Shown: positions 1-10,300 of the stretch, piece by piece
How positions within the stretch are numbered: position 1 is the first letter of the stretch
Layout of the letters: the number at the start of each line of letters is the position of its first letter
Made by a program: the position numbers and the translations under genes
Assembly (NCBI RefSeq): GCF_014138435.1
Contig: NZ_JACJIM010000004.1
Location: 558,001-622,000, forward strand
DNA length: 64,000 nt
From: Methylobacterium fujisawaense
Lineage (GTDB): Bacteria; Pseudomonadota; Alphaproteobacteria; Rhizobiales; Beijerinckiaceae
Direction of reading: 5' to 3'
Notes under the pieces: model-generated
The model's database searches: none
What the model was told of the DNA's origin: nothing
What the model saw: only the letters and a program-made list of their open reading frames with translations

Positions 1-2406
1 GCCAACCCCGACGGCTCGCTCGTGCGCCTGCGCGACGTGGCCGAGGTCGAACTCGGCGGCCAGTCCTACGCGATGCAGACCCGCCTCGACGGGCGACCCG
101 CCGCCGGCATCGGCATTCAGCTCGCCCCGGGCGCCAACGCGCTCGCCGCCGCCAACGGCGTGCGGGCAAAGCTCGCCCAGCTGCAGCGGACCCTTCCGGT
201 AAACGTGCGGGTGACGGTGCCCTACGACACCACGCCATTTGTCGAGGCGTCGATCAGGAAGGTGCTGGTGACGCTCGCCGAGGCGATGGCGCTCGTCTTC
301 GCCGTGATGTTCCTGTTCCTGCAGAACGTCCGCTACACGCTCATCCCGACCATCGTCGTGCCGGTGGCGTTGCTCGGCACCTGCGGCGTGCTGCTCGTCG
401 CCGGTTTCTCGATCAACGTGCTGACCATGTTCGGCATGGTGCTGGCCATCGGCATCCTCGTCGACGACGCCATCGTCGTGGTCGAGAACGTCGAGCGCAT
501 CATGGCCGAGGAGGGACTGCCGCCGCGGGAGGCGACCCGGAAAGCCATGGGTCAGATCACCGGCGCCATCGTCGGCATCACCGCGGTTCTGATCGCCGTC
601 TTCGTGCCGCTCGCCTTCTTCCCGGGCTCGGTCGGGGTCATCTACCGGCAGTTCGCCGTGAGCATGGCGACCTCCATCGCCTTCTCGGCCTTCCTGGCCC
701 TGTCCCTGACACCCGCCCTCTGCGCCACGCTGCTGAAGCCCGTCGAGAAGGGTCACGGCCACGACAAGCGCGGCTTCTTCGGCTGGTTCGACCGCCGCTT
801 CCGCTCCGGCACGGAAGCCTATCGGTCGGGTGTGGCTAGCGTGCTGCGCCGGCCCGTGCGGGCGCTGCTCGTCTACGCCCTCCTCGTCGCCGCCCTCGGT
901 TGGGGCTACCTGCGCATGCCGGGAAGCTTCCTGCCCATCGAGGACCAGGGCTACGTCATCGTCGACGCGCAGACGCCGCCGGAATCGGCCACCGGCCGCA
1001 CCCTCGACGTGGCCAAGCGGATCGAGGAGCACTTCGCCAAAGAGCCCGGCATCGACAGCCAGACGCTGCTTCTCGGATTCGGCTTCTCGGGCCAGGGACA
1101 GAACGCGGCCCTCAACTTCGTCGGACTGAAGCCCTGGGGCGAGCGCGGGCCGGACGACGGCGCCGACGCCATCACGGCCCGCGCCAACGCCGCCCTCGGC
1201 GGCCTGCCCGACGCCATCGCCATGTCGCTGTCGCCGCCCGCCATCGACTCGCTGGGCAATTCCAGCGGCTTCGCCTTCCGCCTCCAGGACAAGGGCCAGC
1301 AGGGCCATGCGGCGCTGGCGGCCGCGCGCGACCAGTTGCTGAAGGCGGCGAGCCGGAGCCCGATCCTGCAGGGCGTCTATGTCGAGGGCCTGCCGACCGC
1401 ACCGCAGATCGAGCTCATCCTCGACCGGCAGAAGGCCAACGCGCTCGGCGTGACCTTCGCCGACATCAACGACGCGCTCTCGACGAGCCTCGGCTCGGCC
1501 TACGTCAACGACTTCCCGAACCAGGCGCGGATGCAGCGGGTCATCGTCCAGGCCGAGGCGTCCCGGCGCATGAAGGCGGAGGACCTGCTCGACCTGAACG
1601 TCCGCAACGCCAAGGGGCAGATGGTGCCGCTGCAATCCTTCGCCCGGGTGGAGTGGACGATGGGACCGTCGCAGGTCGTGGGCTTCAACGGCTACCCGAG
1701 CATCAAGATCTCCGGCAGTGCCGCGCCGGGCTACGCCAGTGGCGACGCGATGGCCGAGATGGAACGCCTCGCCGGGCAACTCCCGCCGGGGTTCGACTTC
1801 GCCTGGACCGGGCAGTCGCTACAGGAGAAGCTATCGGGGTCCCAGGCCATCTACCTGCTCGCGCTGGCCCTGGTCTGCGTCTTCCTCTGCCTCGCTGCGC
1901 TCTACGAGAGCTGGTCGATCCCCCTCGCCGTGCTGCTCGTGGTACCGACCGGCGTGGTCGGTGCGGTCTTCGCGATGCTCATGCGCGACATGCCGAACGA
2001 CGTCTACTTCAAGGTCGGCCTGATCACGGTGATCGGCCTGACCGCGAAGAACGCGATCCTCATCATCGAGGTGGCCAAGGATCTCGTGGCGAAAGGCGTA
2101 TCGGTGAAGGAGGCGGCGCTGGAGGCGTGCCAGCTGCGCTTCCGCCCCATCGTGATGACCTCGTTTGCCTTCATTCTCGGCGTCGTGCCGCTCGCCGTCG
2201 CGACCGGGGCCAGTATGAACAGCCAGCGGGCTATCGGGACGGGCGTACTCGGCGGCATGGTCACGGCGACCGTGCTGGCGGTCTTCGTCACGCCGCTCTT
2301 CTACGTCCTGATCGGGCGGGCATTCGGATCTCGGGCAGCCGGCCGACGGCAGGTCGATCCCGACCGGCCGGTCGCACCCGGGCGGCGCGGCATCCCCGTG
2401 CCCTGA
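1..2406 (+). CDS. RND multidrug efflux permease (AcrB/HAE1 family), 5' end outside window
   Basis: This is the inner-membrane proton/drug antiporter of a tripartite efflux pump, which works with a periplasmic adaptor and an outer-membrane channel. The frame is open from base 1, so the N-terminus lies outside the window and about 800 residues are seen. The visible part holds the middle transmembrane block with the GILVDDAIVVVENVER stretch, whose acidic pair belongs to the proton relay. It then has the second periplasmic loop (porter and docking domains) and the last membrane block with GLTAKNAILIIE. Family members are about 1,040 residues, so roughly the first quarter is missing. The adaptor gene would be expected upstream. 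The drug spectrum cannot be read from sequence. Confidence 0.95.
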   Translation, partial: ANPDGSLVRLRDVAEVELGGQSYAMQTRLDGRPAAGIGIQLAPGANALAAANGVRAKLAQLQRTLPVNVRVTVPYDTTPFVEASIRKVLVTLAEAMALVFAVMFLFLQNVRYTLIPTIVVPVALLGTCGVLLVAGFSINVLTMFGMVLAIGILVDDAIVVVENVERIMAEEGLPPREATRKAMGQITGAIVGITAVLIAVFVPLAFFPGSVGVIYRQFAVSMATSIAFSAFLALSLTPALCATLLKPVEKGHGHDKRGFFGWFDRRFRSGTEAYRSGVASVLRRPVRALLVYALLVAALGWGYLRMPGSFLPIEDQGYVIVDAQTPPESATGRTLDVAKRIEEHFAKEPGIDSQTLLLGFGFSGQGQNAALNFVGLKPWGERGPDDGADAITARANAALGGLPDAIAMSLSPPAIDSLGNSSGFAFRLQDKGQQGHAALAAARDQLLKAASRSPILQGVYVEGLPTAPQIELILDRQKANALGVTFADINDALSTSLGSAYVNDFPNQARMQRVIVQAEASRRMKAEDLLDLNVRNAKGQMVPLQSFARVEWTMGPSQVVGFNGYPSIKISGSAAPGYASGDAMAEMERLAGQLPPGFDFAWTGQSLQEKLSGSQAIYLLALALVCVFLCLAALYESWSIPLAVLLVVPTGVVGAVFAMLMRDMPNDVYFKVGLITVIGLTAKNAILIIEVAKDLVAKGVSVKEAALEACQLRFRPIVMTSFAFILGVVPLAVATGASMNSQRAIGTGVLGGMVTATVLAVFVTPLFYVLIGRAFGSRAAGRRQVDPDRPVAPGRRGIPVP

Positions 2407-2635
2407 GGGCGATCAATCGGGATCGGGCCCCCGCGCAATGAGGCGCTGTCCGGCACCGTGACCTCCACCTATCGTGCCGTCTGCTCCGGGGCTGTGATTT
2501 GGACGACTAGAGTGTCCGGTATGGGCGCAAGCCGAACGACAGGTCTTGCGCGCACCGGCGATCCGGCATGGCCTAGTCTGGCCGAAAACCGACCGCTCAC
2601 TGCAGGGGAGGTCGGCCAGAACAGCGGACAGGATG

Positions 2636-4432
2636 TTACCGGTTTCTGATGGCCGGGGCATGCGGTGCGGACCTTGCCAGCATTGCCAGCACCTGCGCCG
2701 CTCCCTCCTCGGGCGTGATGCGTGAGGTGTCGAGCAGCGGCACGTTCAACTCGTCCGCGAGCGCCCGGTAGCCGACGATTCGGGCCTCGGTCATGTGCTG
2801 GGACGGGTTGGGAGTGCCGCGCGCGACCATCCGGGCGATGGTGGTGGGTCGATCGGCCCAGCACATGACGGTGAACGGGCGCGGGTCCCAGCCGGGACGG
2901 AAGGCGGGCGACAAGAGCTGCGAGGCCGTGAACCAGTGCCGATCGAAGACGACGGGCCCCGGCGGTGCGTTGGCAATCGCCGTCGCAACCGCGGCATGAG
3001 CCACGTCGTCGGCGAGGGCGTGCTGACCGGTCCGGGCGAGGTGGACCATGATGGCGCCGACCTGACCGCCGAACGGGTGCAGCACGGTCGCGCCGATAGC
3101 CTCGGCGACGTGCCGCGCGATGCTTGACTTGCCGGAGCCGTCCAGTCCGTCCACGGCGAGCGCGATCCGCGAGGCCTGAGCGGCTTTCTGCTGTGCCCGC
3201 GTGAGGTTCGATGGGTAGATCCGCCCTTCTCGCCGGCCGTGCTCAAGGTAATGCAACCGCCCCTGCCAGGGATGCTCGAACAGCGCCGCGAGGTCCGGAT
3301 GCAGTTGGATGTAGCCCAGCGCATCGAAATCGTCCGGCAACGGGCCTTCGGCGGTCGCAAGGTCTGAGAGGCGCTGCACGGTCTCGCGGGTGGGCGTCTC
3401 GGGCGGCCTGGCTGCGGCGGCCCGCTGCGCGCGCGAGGACACGGCGTCTGTGATGGCGCGAAGGAGTCCATCGGCGTAGGTGTCCCAGTCCAGCGCCCGG
3501 ATGCGCGCGCGACCCGCCTCCGCGCGGACCGCTGCCCCAGCCGGATCGGCGACGATCCGGTCCGCCGCCTCCGCGATGGCCGCCCCGAGTGCCTCGTCGG
3601 AACCGTCCGGAACCACTTGGGCGGTCACGGCGTCCTTGGCGAAGGCCAGCGTGCCGTGCACGGTCGTGACGAGCGGCGTGCCGCAGGCCATGGCTTCCGC
3701 GGCCGGGTTGCACCAGCCGGCATGCGCTTCGGCACTGCAGAAGGCGTCGAGCCCGTGGTACCACGCCGGCAGGTCGGCCTCGCGCAGCGGCCCGTGCACG
3801 TTGAGGCGGCCCGAGGCGACCAGATCGGCACGCGCGCCCACGAGCCCCCAGTCCGGCCGTCCGAACCAGTGCAATGCCCATGCATCGCCGAGCCTGTCGA
3901 GGGCGGCGAGCTGGGCCGCGGGGCGCTTGTTGGCGATGCCTCCGAGCCTGTGGCGGACACCTCGCGCAGGTCTCAGGACAGGCGGCGCGAACAGGCCCGC
4001 ATCGACCGCACCGATGAGACGGCGCCACGGATGCCCCAAGGCGTCGAGATCCGCATCACCCCAGTGGTCGTTGTTCGCCACGATGAGATCCGGCGCGAAG
4101 GTCCGCGTGACGCGCGCGTAGGCATCCCGCCGCACCGGGCCGTTGAGGAGATGTTGCACGCGCACGCCGAAATGAGGGGCCCTCAGATCCGCGAAGCGCG
4201 CGATCGTGGCATCCGGAAAGCCGCCTCCCGGCACCATGACGGCGTCCCAATGTTCACGGGCCGCGTCCTCGAGGTGCAGGACACGGAGCTGTGTCTCGAA
4301 GCCGTCCTCGCCTGAGCCCAGGGCCAGGAAGGCCAGGTCGTGCCCGCGGCGGACAAGGACGCGCCCGACCCGCTCGAAGCGCAAAAGGCCGCCGGTCAGC
4401 GCAAGGTGATCGCAGGCCACGAGCAGCCGCAT
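2636..4432 (-). CDS. Glycosyltransferase fused to a thymidylate-kinase-like P-loop domain
   Basis: The protein has 598 residues and three parts. Residues 1 to about 335 are a GT4-like glycosyltransferase; the C-terminal Rossmann half has EAMACGTPLVTT, where donor-sugar-binding glycosyltransferases usually have an E-x7-E region. Residues about 367-406 are one copy of a short module common in surface-polysaccharide proteins (FDALGYIQLHPDLA, then HYLEHGRREGR). Residues 423-598 are a nucleoside/thymidylate-kinase-like domain with Walker A GLDGSGKS at 429-436 and a DRHW motif near 497. The start ATG shares one base with the stop of the upstream methyltransferase gene (TGATG), so the two are probably translationally coupled. 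The likely role is surface glycan assembly; the kinase substrate is unknown. Confidence 0.8.
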   Translation of the reverse strand: MRLLVACDHLALTGGLLRFERVGRVLVRRGHDLAFLALGSGEDGFETQLRVLHLEDAAREHWDAVMVPGGGFPDATIARFADLRAPHFGVRVQHLLNGPVRRDAYARVTRTFAPDLIVANNDHWGDADLDALGHPWRRLIGAVDAGLFAPPVLRPARGVRHRLGGIANKRPAAQLAALDRLGDAWALHWFGRPDWGLVGARADLVASGRLNVHGPLREADLPAWYHGLDAFCSAEAHAGWCNPAAEAMACGTPLVTTVHGTLAFAKDAVTAQVVPDGSDEALGAAIAEAADRIVADPAGAAVRAEAGRARIRALDWDTYADGLLRAITDAVSSRAQRAAAARPPETPTRETVQRLSDLATAEGPLPDDFDALGYIQLHPDLAALFEHPWQGRLHYLEHGRREGRIYPSNLTRAQQKAAQASRIALAVDGLDGSGKSSIARHVAEAIGATVLHPFGGQVGAIMVHLARTGQHALADDVAHAAVATAIANAPPGPVVFDRHWFTASQLLSPAFRPGWDPRPFTVMCWADRPTTIARMVARGTPNPSQHMTEARIVGYRALADELNVPLLDTSRITPEEGAAQVLAMLARSAPHAPAIRNR

Positions 4433-6138
4433 CAGGTCGTTCTTCCAAGCAGGCGCCGGAGGCGTAATGGCAGGCGGCCGACGCGGCCGGATGGCGCGAG
4501 ACGAGCGGCAAGCGTCGCCTCAAGCTGGTCGCGCGCGCGATGAAGCTCGGCCGCGTAGGCGATCACGCGGTCGGTGCGGCGGGCGCTCTCCAGTCCGGCC
4601 GCCTCGTGCGCTGCGGCGTCGAGCGCACGCGCTGCGCGCAAGGCATCGTTCTCCTCACGCAAGCGCGCGATCTCCGCGGCGGCGTCATCGATCGCCCTGG
4701 GCGAACCCGCCTGGACTGCGCGGGCCTCCGCCGAGCCGCCGGCGTGAAGGCGCGTCGCAGCGGCCCAGCCGAGGCCGCGCTCCGTCGCATGGCCGCTGAC
4801 GATCGACTGAAAGCGGCTCTCCCGGGCGAGACGGTCGGCAAGCTGCGCGTCATCCAGGGCGAGCCCGAGCCGCGGCAGCAAGGCCTGAAGGGCGTCCAGC
4901 AGCGTCAGTCCGGACGATCCGGATCGCCCCCAGTCCGGCACGTCGATCAGAGCGTTGACGAGGCCGCGCACGGCGAGGTGCCCCTGATCCAGAGGGGCGC
5001 CGAGGTCCCATTCCAGGTCGATGAAGGTGTTGATGGGCCCCGCAACAAGATTTTTCGGGATCGCGTCGAGGGCTGATCCCGGCAGGATCGTCTCGAGCTT
5101 CAGCGCTGCGCCGGCCACGAAGCTGCGCGACACGGCCTCGAGCCAGGTCCCGGCCCAGGCAGCCACTGCGTCCAGGCACCAACCGTCCCGTGCCAGTTGC
5201 GTGTCGAGCGCTGACGACCAGAGCGGCCCCGGCATGTAGGCTTCCGACGGCAGGAGGTTCGCCACCCCGTCGACGTGCGGGGGCAGGTCGGGATACCGAC
5301 GCGTCCGGCGCACGTGGATCTGCGACCCCGCTGCCACGAAGGTCACCAGCCGCTCGAATTCCGGACGCCGACGCAGTCCGATATGGATCGCTAGACGATC
5401 ATCCTGCGGCAGCGGTTCCTCTGAGGCAGCGACCAGAAAGGCGGGCGCGAGGTCGGCGGCAAGCCCCTCATCGACCACCTGTCTCCAGGCGCGCCGCAGC
5501 GAAAACAGCGCCTCGTCGCCGGAACCGGGCTCCGGCCCGGCCGCACCGATGGCAAGCGCTCCGGGATCGAAGCCGCTCTGCCGAGCCAGACCCCGCTCGG
5601 CGACGAGGCTCACGGGCTGCGCCCGGTCCGGAAACGGAAACCACCACGCCTGATGGATCAGGCCACAGGTCTGGAGCGACCGTCGAAGACCAACCCGCGT
5701 CGGCAGTCGGAGACCGTTCGGCCCGGACGATCCCTCGAGACTCGGAAAGCCGCCCCGTCCAGGCGCCTCGGCGCCATGAGCGAACCCGTTCAGCGACAGG
5801 GCATTGTCGATCGCCAGAATCAATCGCCCCCCCGGCCGCAGCCGCGCGCGGGCCCATGTGATGGACGCCTCGAGCCTGCGCCCTGCGCCGACAGCGTGAT
5901 GTGGCAGGAAATCGAGCAGCAAGACCGCGTCGAAACGTACCGAGGCCGATAGGTCGTTTCCGTCCGCTGTGGTGAGCACGGACACGCCAGGCGCACAGCC
6001 TGCTCTGGCATAGGCGTGCGGCTTCGAGCCCAGCACCAGCAGGCTGCCGGTCAACCACGAGGAGAATGGGCGCATCATGTCCGCGCCCCGCTCGTCCGGC
6101 AAGACGGATGGGCATATTGCCAAATTATCCCGCCGCAT
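4432..6138 (-). CDS. SAM methyltransferase-like surface polysaccharide protein with C-terminal coiled coil
   Basis: The protein has 568 residues. Residues about 70-200 look like the second half of a class I methyltransferase (FDAVLLLDFLPHH, LRPGGRLILAIDNALSLNGF, then a PFPDRAQP segment). This pattern resembles the methyltransferase part of large polysaccharide-modifying proteins. The middle (about 240-430) includes FIDLEWDLG, which recalls the IDxEW segment following the methyltransferase in those proteins. Residues about 485-545 are rich in Glu, Arg and Ala and look like a coiled coil. The canonical glycine-rich SAM loop is weak, so activity is uncertain. It is the first gene of the leftward pair and is coupled by TGATG to the glycosyltransferase-kinase gene. 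Confidence 0.65.
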   Translation of the reverse strand: MRRDNLAICPSVLPDERGADMMRPFSSWLTGSLLVLGSKPHAYARAGCAPGVSVLTTADGNDLSASVRFDAVLLLDFLPHHAVGAGRRLEASITWARARLRPGGRLILAIDNALSLNGFAHGAEAPGRGGFPSLEGSSGPNGLRLPTRVGLRRSLQTCGLIHQAWWFPFPDRAQPVSLVAERGLARQSGFDPGALAIGAAGPEPGSGDEALFSLRRAWRQVVDEGLAADLAPAFLVAASEEPLPQDDRLAIHIGLRRRPEFERLVTFVAAGSQIHVRRTRRYPDLPPHVDGVANLLPSEAYMPGPLWSSALDTQLARDGWCLDAVAAWAGTWLEAVSRSFVAGAALKLETILPGSALDAIPKNLVAGPINTFIDLEWDLGAPLDQGHLAVRGLVNALIDVPDWGRSGSSGLTLLDALQALLPRLGLALDDAQLADRLARESRFQSIVSGHATERGLGWAAATRLHAGGSAEARAVQAGSPRAIDDAAAEIARLREENDALRAARALDAAAHEAAGLESARRTDRVIAYAAELHRARDQLEATLAARLAPSGRVGRLPLRLRRLLGRTT

Positions 6139-6296
6139 GTTTCCTGAATGCCAATACCAATTGTTCCAAATTTTCCCTGCCGCACTTTGGTTGAGCGGAA
6201 TCTAAGTCCGAAATGGACATGTGACGGTTTCGTGTCTACTTATAATAAGCGTTAAGCTACAAGCAAAACCGGCCTGTCCCGTCGAGGTCAATAGGG

Positions 6297-7292
6297 ATGA
6301 ATTTCGTCAGCGCCATCTCGTTGGCCGGCCCGCACGTGCTGGTGACGAGCACCTTCCCTGATACGCTCAACAGAAATCCTGGAATCCGAAGCGACCTCGC
6401 GGAGGGCTTTGCCGAACTCCTCGGCGTCGAGCGTGTCATCCAGTCGCCACTGGAACTGGCGGTATCCGTGATCAGAGCGTCCCGCCCGGATGTGGTGGTG
6501 GCGGTCGGAAGTCTCGTGCCTGATCTGTCGGACCTGCGTGAACTTCGCAGGGCCGCGGATGCTGTCGGTGCGGTCCTCATATTCTGGCTGACGGACGACC
6601 CGTACGAATTCGACTATGCCTTCAAGGCCGACCTCTACGCCGACATCGTCGTGAGCAACGATTCCTGGGCGGCACAGCACTATCGGCACCCCGACATCCA
6701 TCACCTCCCTCTGGCCGCAGCCCCCAACCGCCATTTCAGGCCCATTTGCCCGGTGGCCGAACGGGAGACGGTCATGTTCTTCTGCGGCGTCGCCTATCCG
6801 AACCGCATCGCCCTGATGCGTCGGATCGACGACTTCCTATCCCGCCACGTCGTCGAGATCCTGGGTGCCGGATGGCCGGACACACTCCGTTGCGCGGTGA
6901 ATCGCCGACTGACACCCGCGCAGATGGCGGACTATGCCGCCGCGGCCCGGCTGACGCTCAACATCGGCCGAGACCTCGACGTGGCCAATCGCCGATTGTC
7001 GCTCCCGCAGGCGACGCCGGGACCGCGGACCTTCGAAGTCGCCCTGTCGGGCTCCACGCAGGCCTTCTTCGTCACGGGCCTGGAGATCTGCGAGCATTTC
7101 GAGCCGGACACGGAGATTCTGCTGGTTGATGGCGCAGGCGACATCGCGCGTGCCATCGAGCGGTCGCTCGATGAGCCCGAGGCGATTGAGACGATTGCGC
7201 GTCGCGCGCAGGCGCGCGCGCTCCGCGAGCACACATACCGGCATCGCGCGGCGCGTCTGCTCGATTTCAGCCGCCTGACGGTTCCGGCCTGA
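6297..7292 (+). CDS. CgeB-like glycosyltransferase (Glyco_trans_1_2 type)
   Basis: This 331-residue protein resembles CgeB/DUF3880-type glycosyltransferases. Recognisable stretches are LIFWLTDDPYEFD, MFFCGVAYPNR and the C-terminal GPRTFEVALSG followed by EHFEPDTEILLV. In this family the last region carries the donor-nucleotide site of a GT-B fold. It is clearly paralogous to the first 320 residues of the next gene: the DPYE, LPLAA, YPNR/WPNR, FE.AL and Y.HR.A positions line up. There is no signal peptide or membrane segment, so it probably acts in the cytosol on a glycan precursor. The gene starts after a relatively AT-rich divergent promoter region and lies 32 bp before its larger paralogue. 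Donor and acceptor are unknown. Confidence 0.75.
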   Translation: MNFVSAISLAGPHVLVTSTFPDTLNRNPGIRSDLAEGFAELLGVERVIQSPLELAVSVIRASRPDVVVAVGSLVPDLSDLRELRRAADAVGAVLIFWLTDDPYEFDYAFKADLYADIVVSNDSWAAQHYRHPDIHHLPLAAAPNRHFRPICPVAERETVMFFCGVAYPNRIALMRRIDDFLSRHVVEILGAGWPDTLRCAVNRRLTPAQMADYAAAARLTLNIGRDLDVANRRLSLPQATPGPRTFEVALSGSTQAFFVTGLEICEHFEPDTEILLVDGAGDIARAIERSLDEPEAIETIARRAQARALREHTYRHRAARLLDFSRLTVPA

Positions 7293-7324
7293 GCCCGTCG
7301 CCGCGTACACAGACGAACGTTAAC

Positions 7325-10300
7325 ATGTCCGACCTGTCGATCCTGTTGCTCGATACTGAGCCGCGGACGCATAATCGCTATCTCGTGCTTGCCATCGCGG
7401 ACGCGCTCCGCCGTCATCCTGCCGTTAGACGCGTCCATGTCGCCGGACATGCGGACGCTTTGATCACCTTCGCCGAGCAGGGGTTCGACACGCTGGTCGC
7501 TTTTGGGGGCGCCCGAGCGCATGCGCACGTCGTCGGCCGGCTCGCAGGCCTCGCCCGAACCAGCGTGCTCTGGACCACAGAAGACCCGTACGAGCTTGAG
7601 GCGAACGTGCGCGGCGCGAAGACTTTCGATCTTGTCTTCACCAATGACCGGGCCAGCGTTCCGGCCTATGGCGGGCGGGCACGACACCTCCCGCTGGCCG
7701 CCTCGTCGATCTTTCACGATCTGGCAGTGCTCGATGACGACACGCGCTACCGCTACGACCTCCTTTTCATCGGAACGGCGTGGCCGAACCGGGTCGCAAC
7801 GCTGAACGCACTCTCGGCGAGACTGCCGCGGGACGTGAAATTCAAACTGGCCCTGCCGTGGAACGAGCACATCGGACAGCCCGCACTCGAGGATGAGACC
7901 CTCGTCACCGACTGGCGGTGCGGGAATCGCGACTTCGCTCTGCTGGCCAACCGCAGCCGGGTCGTGCTGACCCTGCCGCGGAGCTTCTCATCCGCGCGCG
8001 CCGATCAGGCGACCGGCTCAACGCCGCCGCCGCGGCTATTCGAGACAGCCCTCGCTGGCGGCTATCAGGTCGTGGTTTCGCCCGAACCGGAGACAGCCGA
8101 ATATTATGCGCCCGGCTCTGAGATTGCACTCTGCAGCGACGAAGCTGCGGCCATCGAGGCGATTGAGGCGGCCCTGACTTCGCCTGAGCGCCGCATCGAA
8201 CGCGCGCGTGCCGCTCAGGCGCGGACCCAGGCCGAGCATCTTTATGATCACCGTGTCGCGACCATCCTGGATGCCGTAGTGGAAGACCGGCGGACGCAGA
8301 CGCTACGGCCCCTCCACGGGACGACGCCCGTCCGCACGGTCCTGATGCTCACCCACAACCGAATGGGATATCGCCCCGGCGGCGGTGTCGAAGTCTACCA
8401 GGAACTGCTGACCGAACTCGGGGAGCCCTATCGGATCCTGTTCCTGTTTCCCGTGGTCGACGATGGATGCTGGTCGCTGCGGCTCGAAGGCCCCGGGATC
8501 GCGGAATCGTACGCCTGCGGCGCCGTCACGCCACCGCTCTCGACGGATCCGTTCGTCGAGGGATTGTTCCAGCGAATCCTGTTCGAGCATCAGATCGACC
8601 TCGTCCACATCCATCACCTGATGCATGTCCCGCTGTCGCTGCCTCTCATCGCGCGGGCCTGCGGCGTTCCCACCGTCTACCACCTGCACGATCATTTCCT
8701 GATCTGCGAGCGCTGGCTGCTTCTCGATCATGCTGGCCGCTTCTGCGACGTGGTCAACCGTGGCGCGGATCAGTGCGACGCCTGCCTGGTGGCGGCAAAC
8801 AACTACCCGCCCGGCTCAAAGGCCCGGCGCGACGGCATGATGACCTTGGTGACCGAGGCAATCGATGCCTTCGTCACGAGTACCCCCAAGACGGCGCGCT
8901 ACCTCCAGCGCTTCTTCCCCGGCCTCCCCGCGGAGCGGCTCTGCGAGATCGCAATGGTGGCACCGAGTGCCCCAGTCCCAAGCGTGGGGTCCGGTCTGAA
9001 GCGAAAGCGCGACACCGATCGGCTGACCGTAGCGATCCTGGGCAATTTCGCGGCCCACAAAGGCGGCCTGCAGGCGATCAACCTGATCCGGAGTTGTGAG
9101 GCTTATCCGATCCACTTCAAGGTGATCGGCAGGATCGAGGACCAGTACCGCGATTTGATCGCGACCTTCCGGCCGGATCAGGTCAGCGTCACGGGTTCCT
9201 ACGAGCAGCATGCCATCGGAGGTCTGATGGCCGGGTGCGATGTCTCGTTGCATCTCTCGACGTGGCCGGAAACGTTCGTGATCGCGCTGACCGAGGCGTG
9301 GCAGGCCGGCCTCGTCCCGATCGTCACCGATATCGGTGCCTTGGCCGAGCGCGTTCAGGATGGCGTCGACGGGTACAAGGTGTCGCCAGACGATCCCGGC
9401 TCCGTCCGCAACCGCCTCATCGGGCTCCACTACGATCGTGCCCGCTTGGCCCGGATGCAGGCAGCCATCGCACAGAAGTCCTTCCCCTCCGTGGACGACC
9501 ATCTCGAAACGGTCCGCGCGCTCTATGATCGCCTGATCGCGGCACGGCCCGTTCGCCACAACAGGATTCCCAGCCACTTGCGGAACGGGTTCGACCTGCG
9601 GCTTGAAAGCCTCGGCTTCCGAACGAACGCGCCGTCGTGGACCAGCGCCGCGATCCAGTGGGACGAGGCGGCCCACCCCGCGGCCACGCCGCTCGCTGCC
9701 GTCGCGAGCACGCACGTTCGGCCGATGCCGGACCTGCCCGATGCGTTCCGCCGTCTGCCTCTCAGGCCGATCAGACGCAGCGAATGCGGCTGGAGCCTCG
9801 ACGTGATGCGCGCCGACGATCGCCTCAACAGAAGTCTGGATCTCTCGCCGGTGGCGCAAGGGTCCATTTTCCTGCGCGGATGGTTGCACATCTCCGGACC
9901 CGCGCCCAAGGCGCTCTACCTGCGGCTGACTGGAAGATGCGGAACATCGTGGGTCACCCTGCAGAGCGATCTCCGGCCGGACGTCGCCAAATGGTACGGA
10001 GAACCGGCCGCCGCGACATCCGGTTTCACCGGACAGATCGAGGTGGCGGGAATGGCATTCGGGCACTACGCGCTCGCCCTTATCCAAGTCGCCGATCATC
10101 AATTGCGGGTCTTGGATGACATCGCATCGGTATTCATCGCGCCCGACACAGAGGCTCTGGCGCGCTTTGTTCCTGAACCCCGCAAGATCCTCAATGGGCC
10201 GCTGCAGAACATCACGCTGCGCCACAGCCTACCGGAAGATATGGATGCGACGACGATTTCGCCCGGTCAGCTCTGGGCTGCGGAGGTGGAGTTTTCGGAC

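Noticed and set aside
900..2441. A 513-residue frame inside the RND gene
   Set aside because: Frame-shifted shadow of the permease, with Arg/Pro-rich text and no membrane segments.
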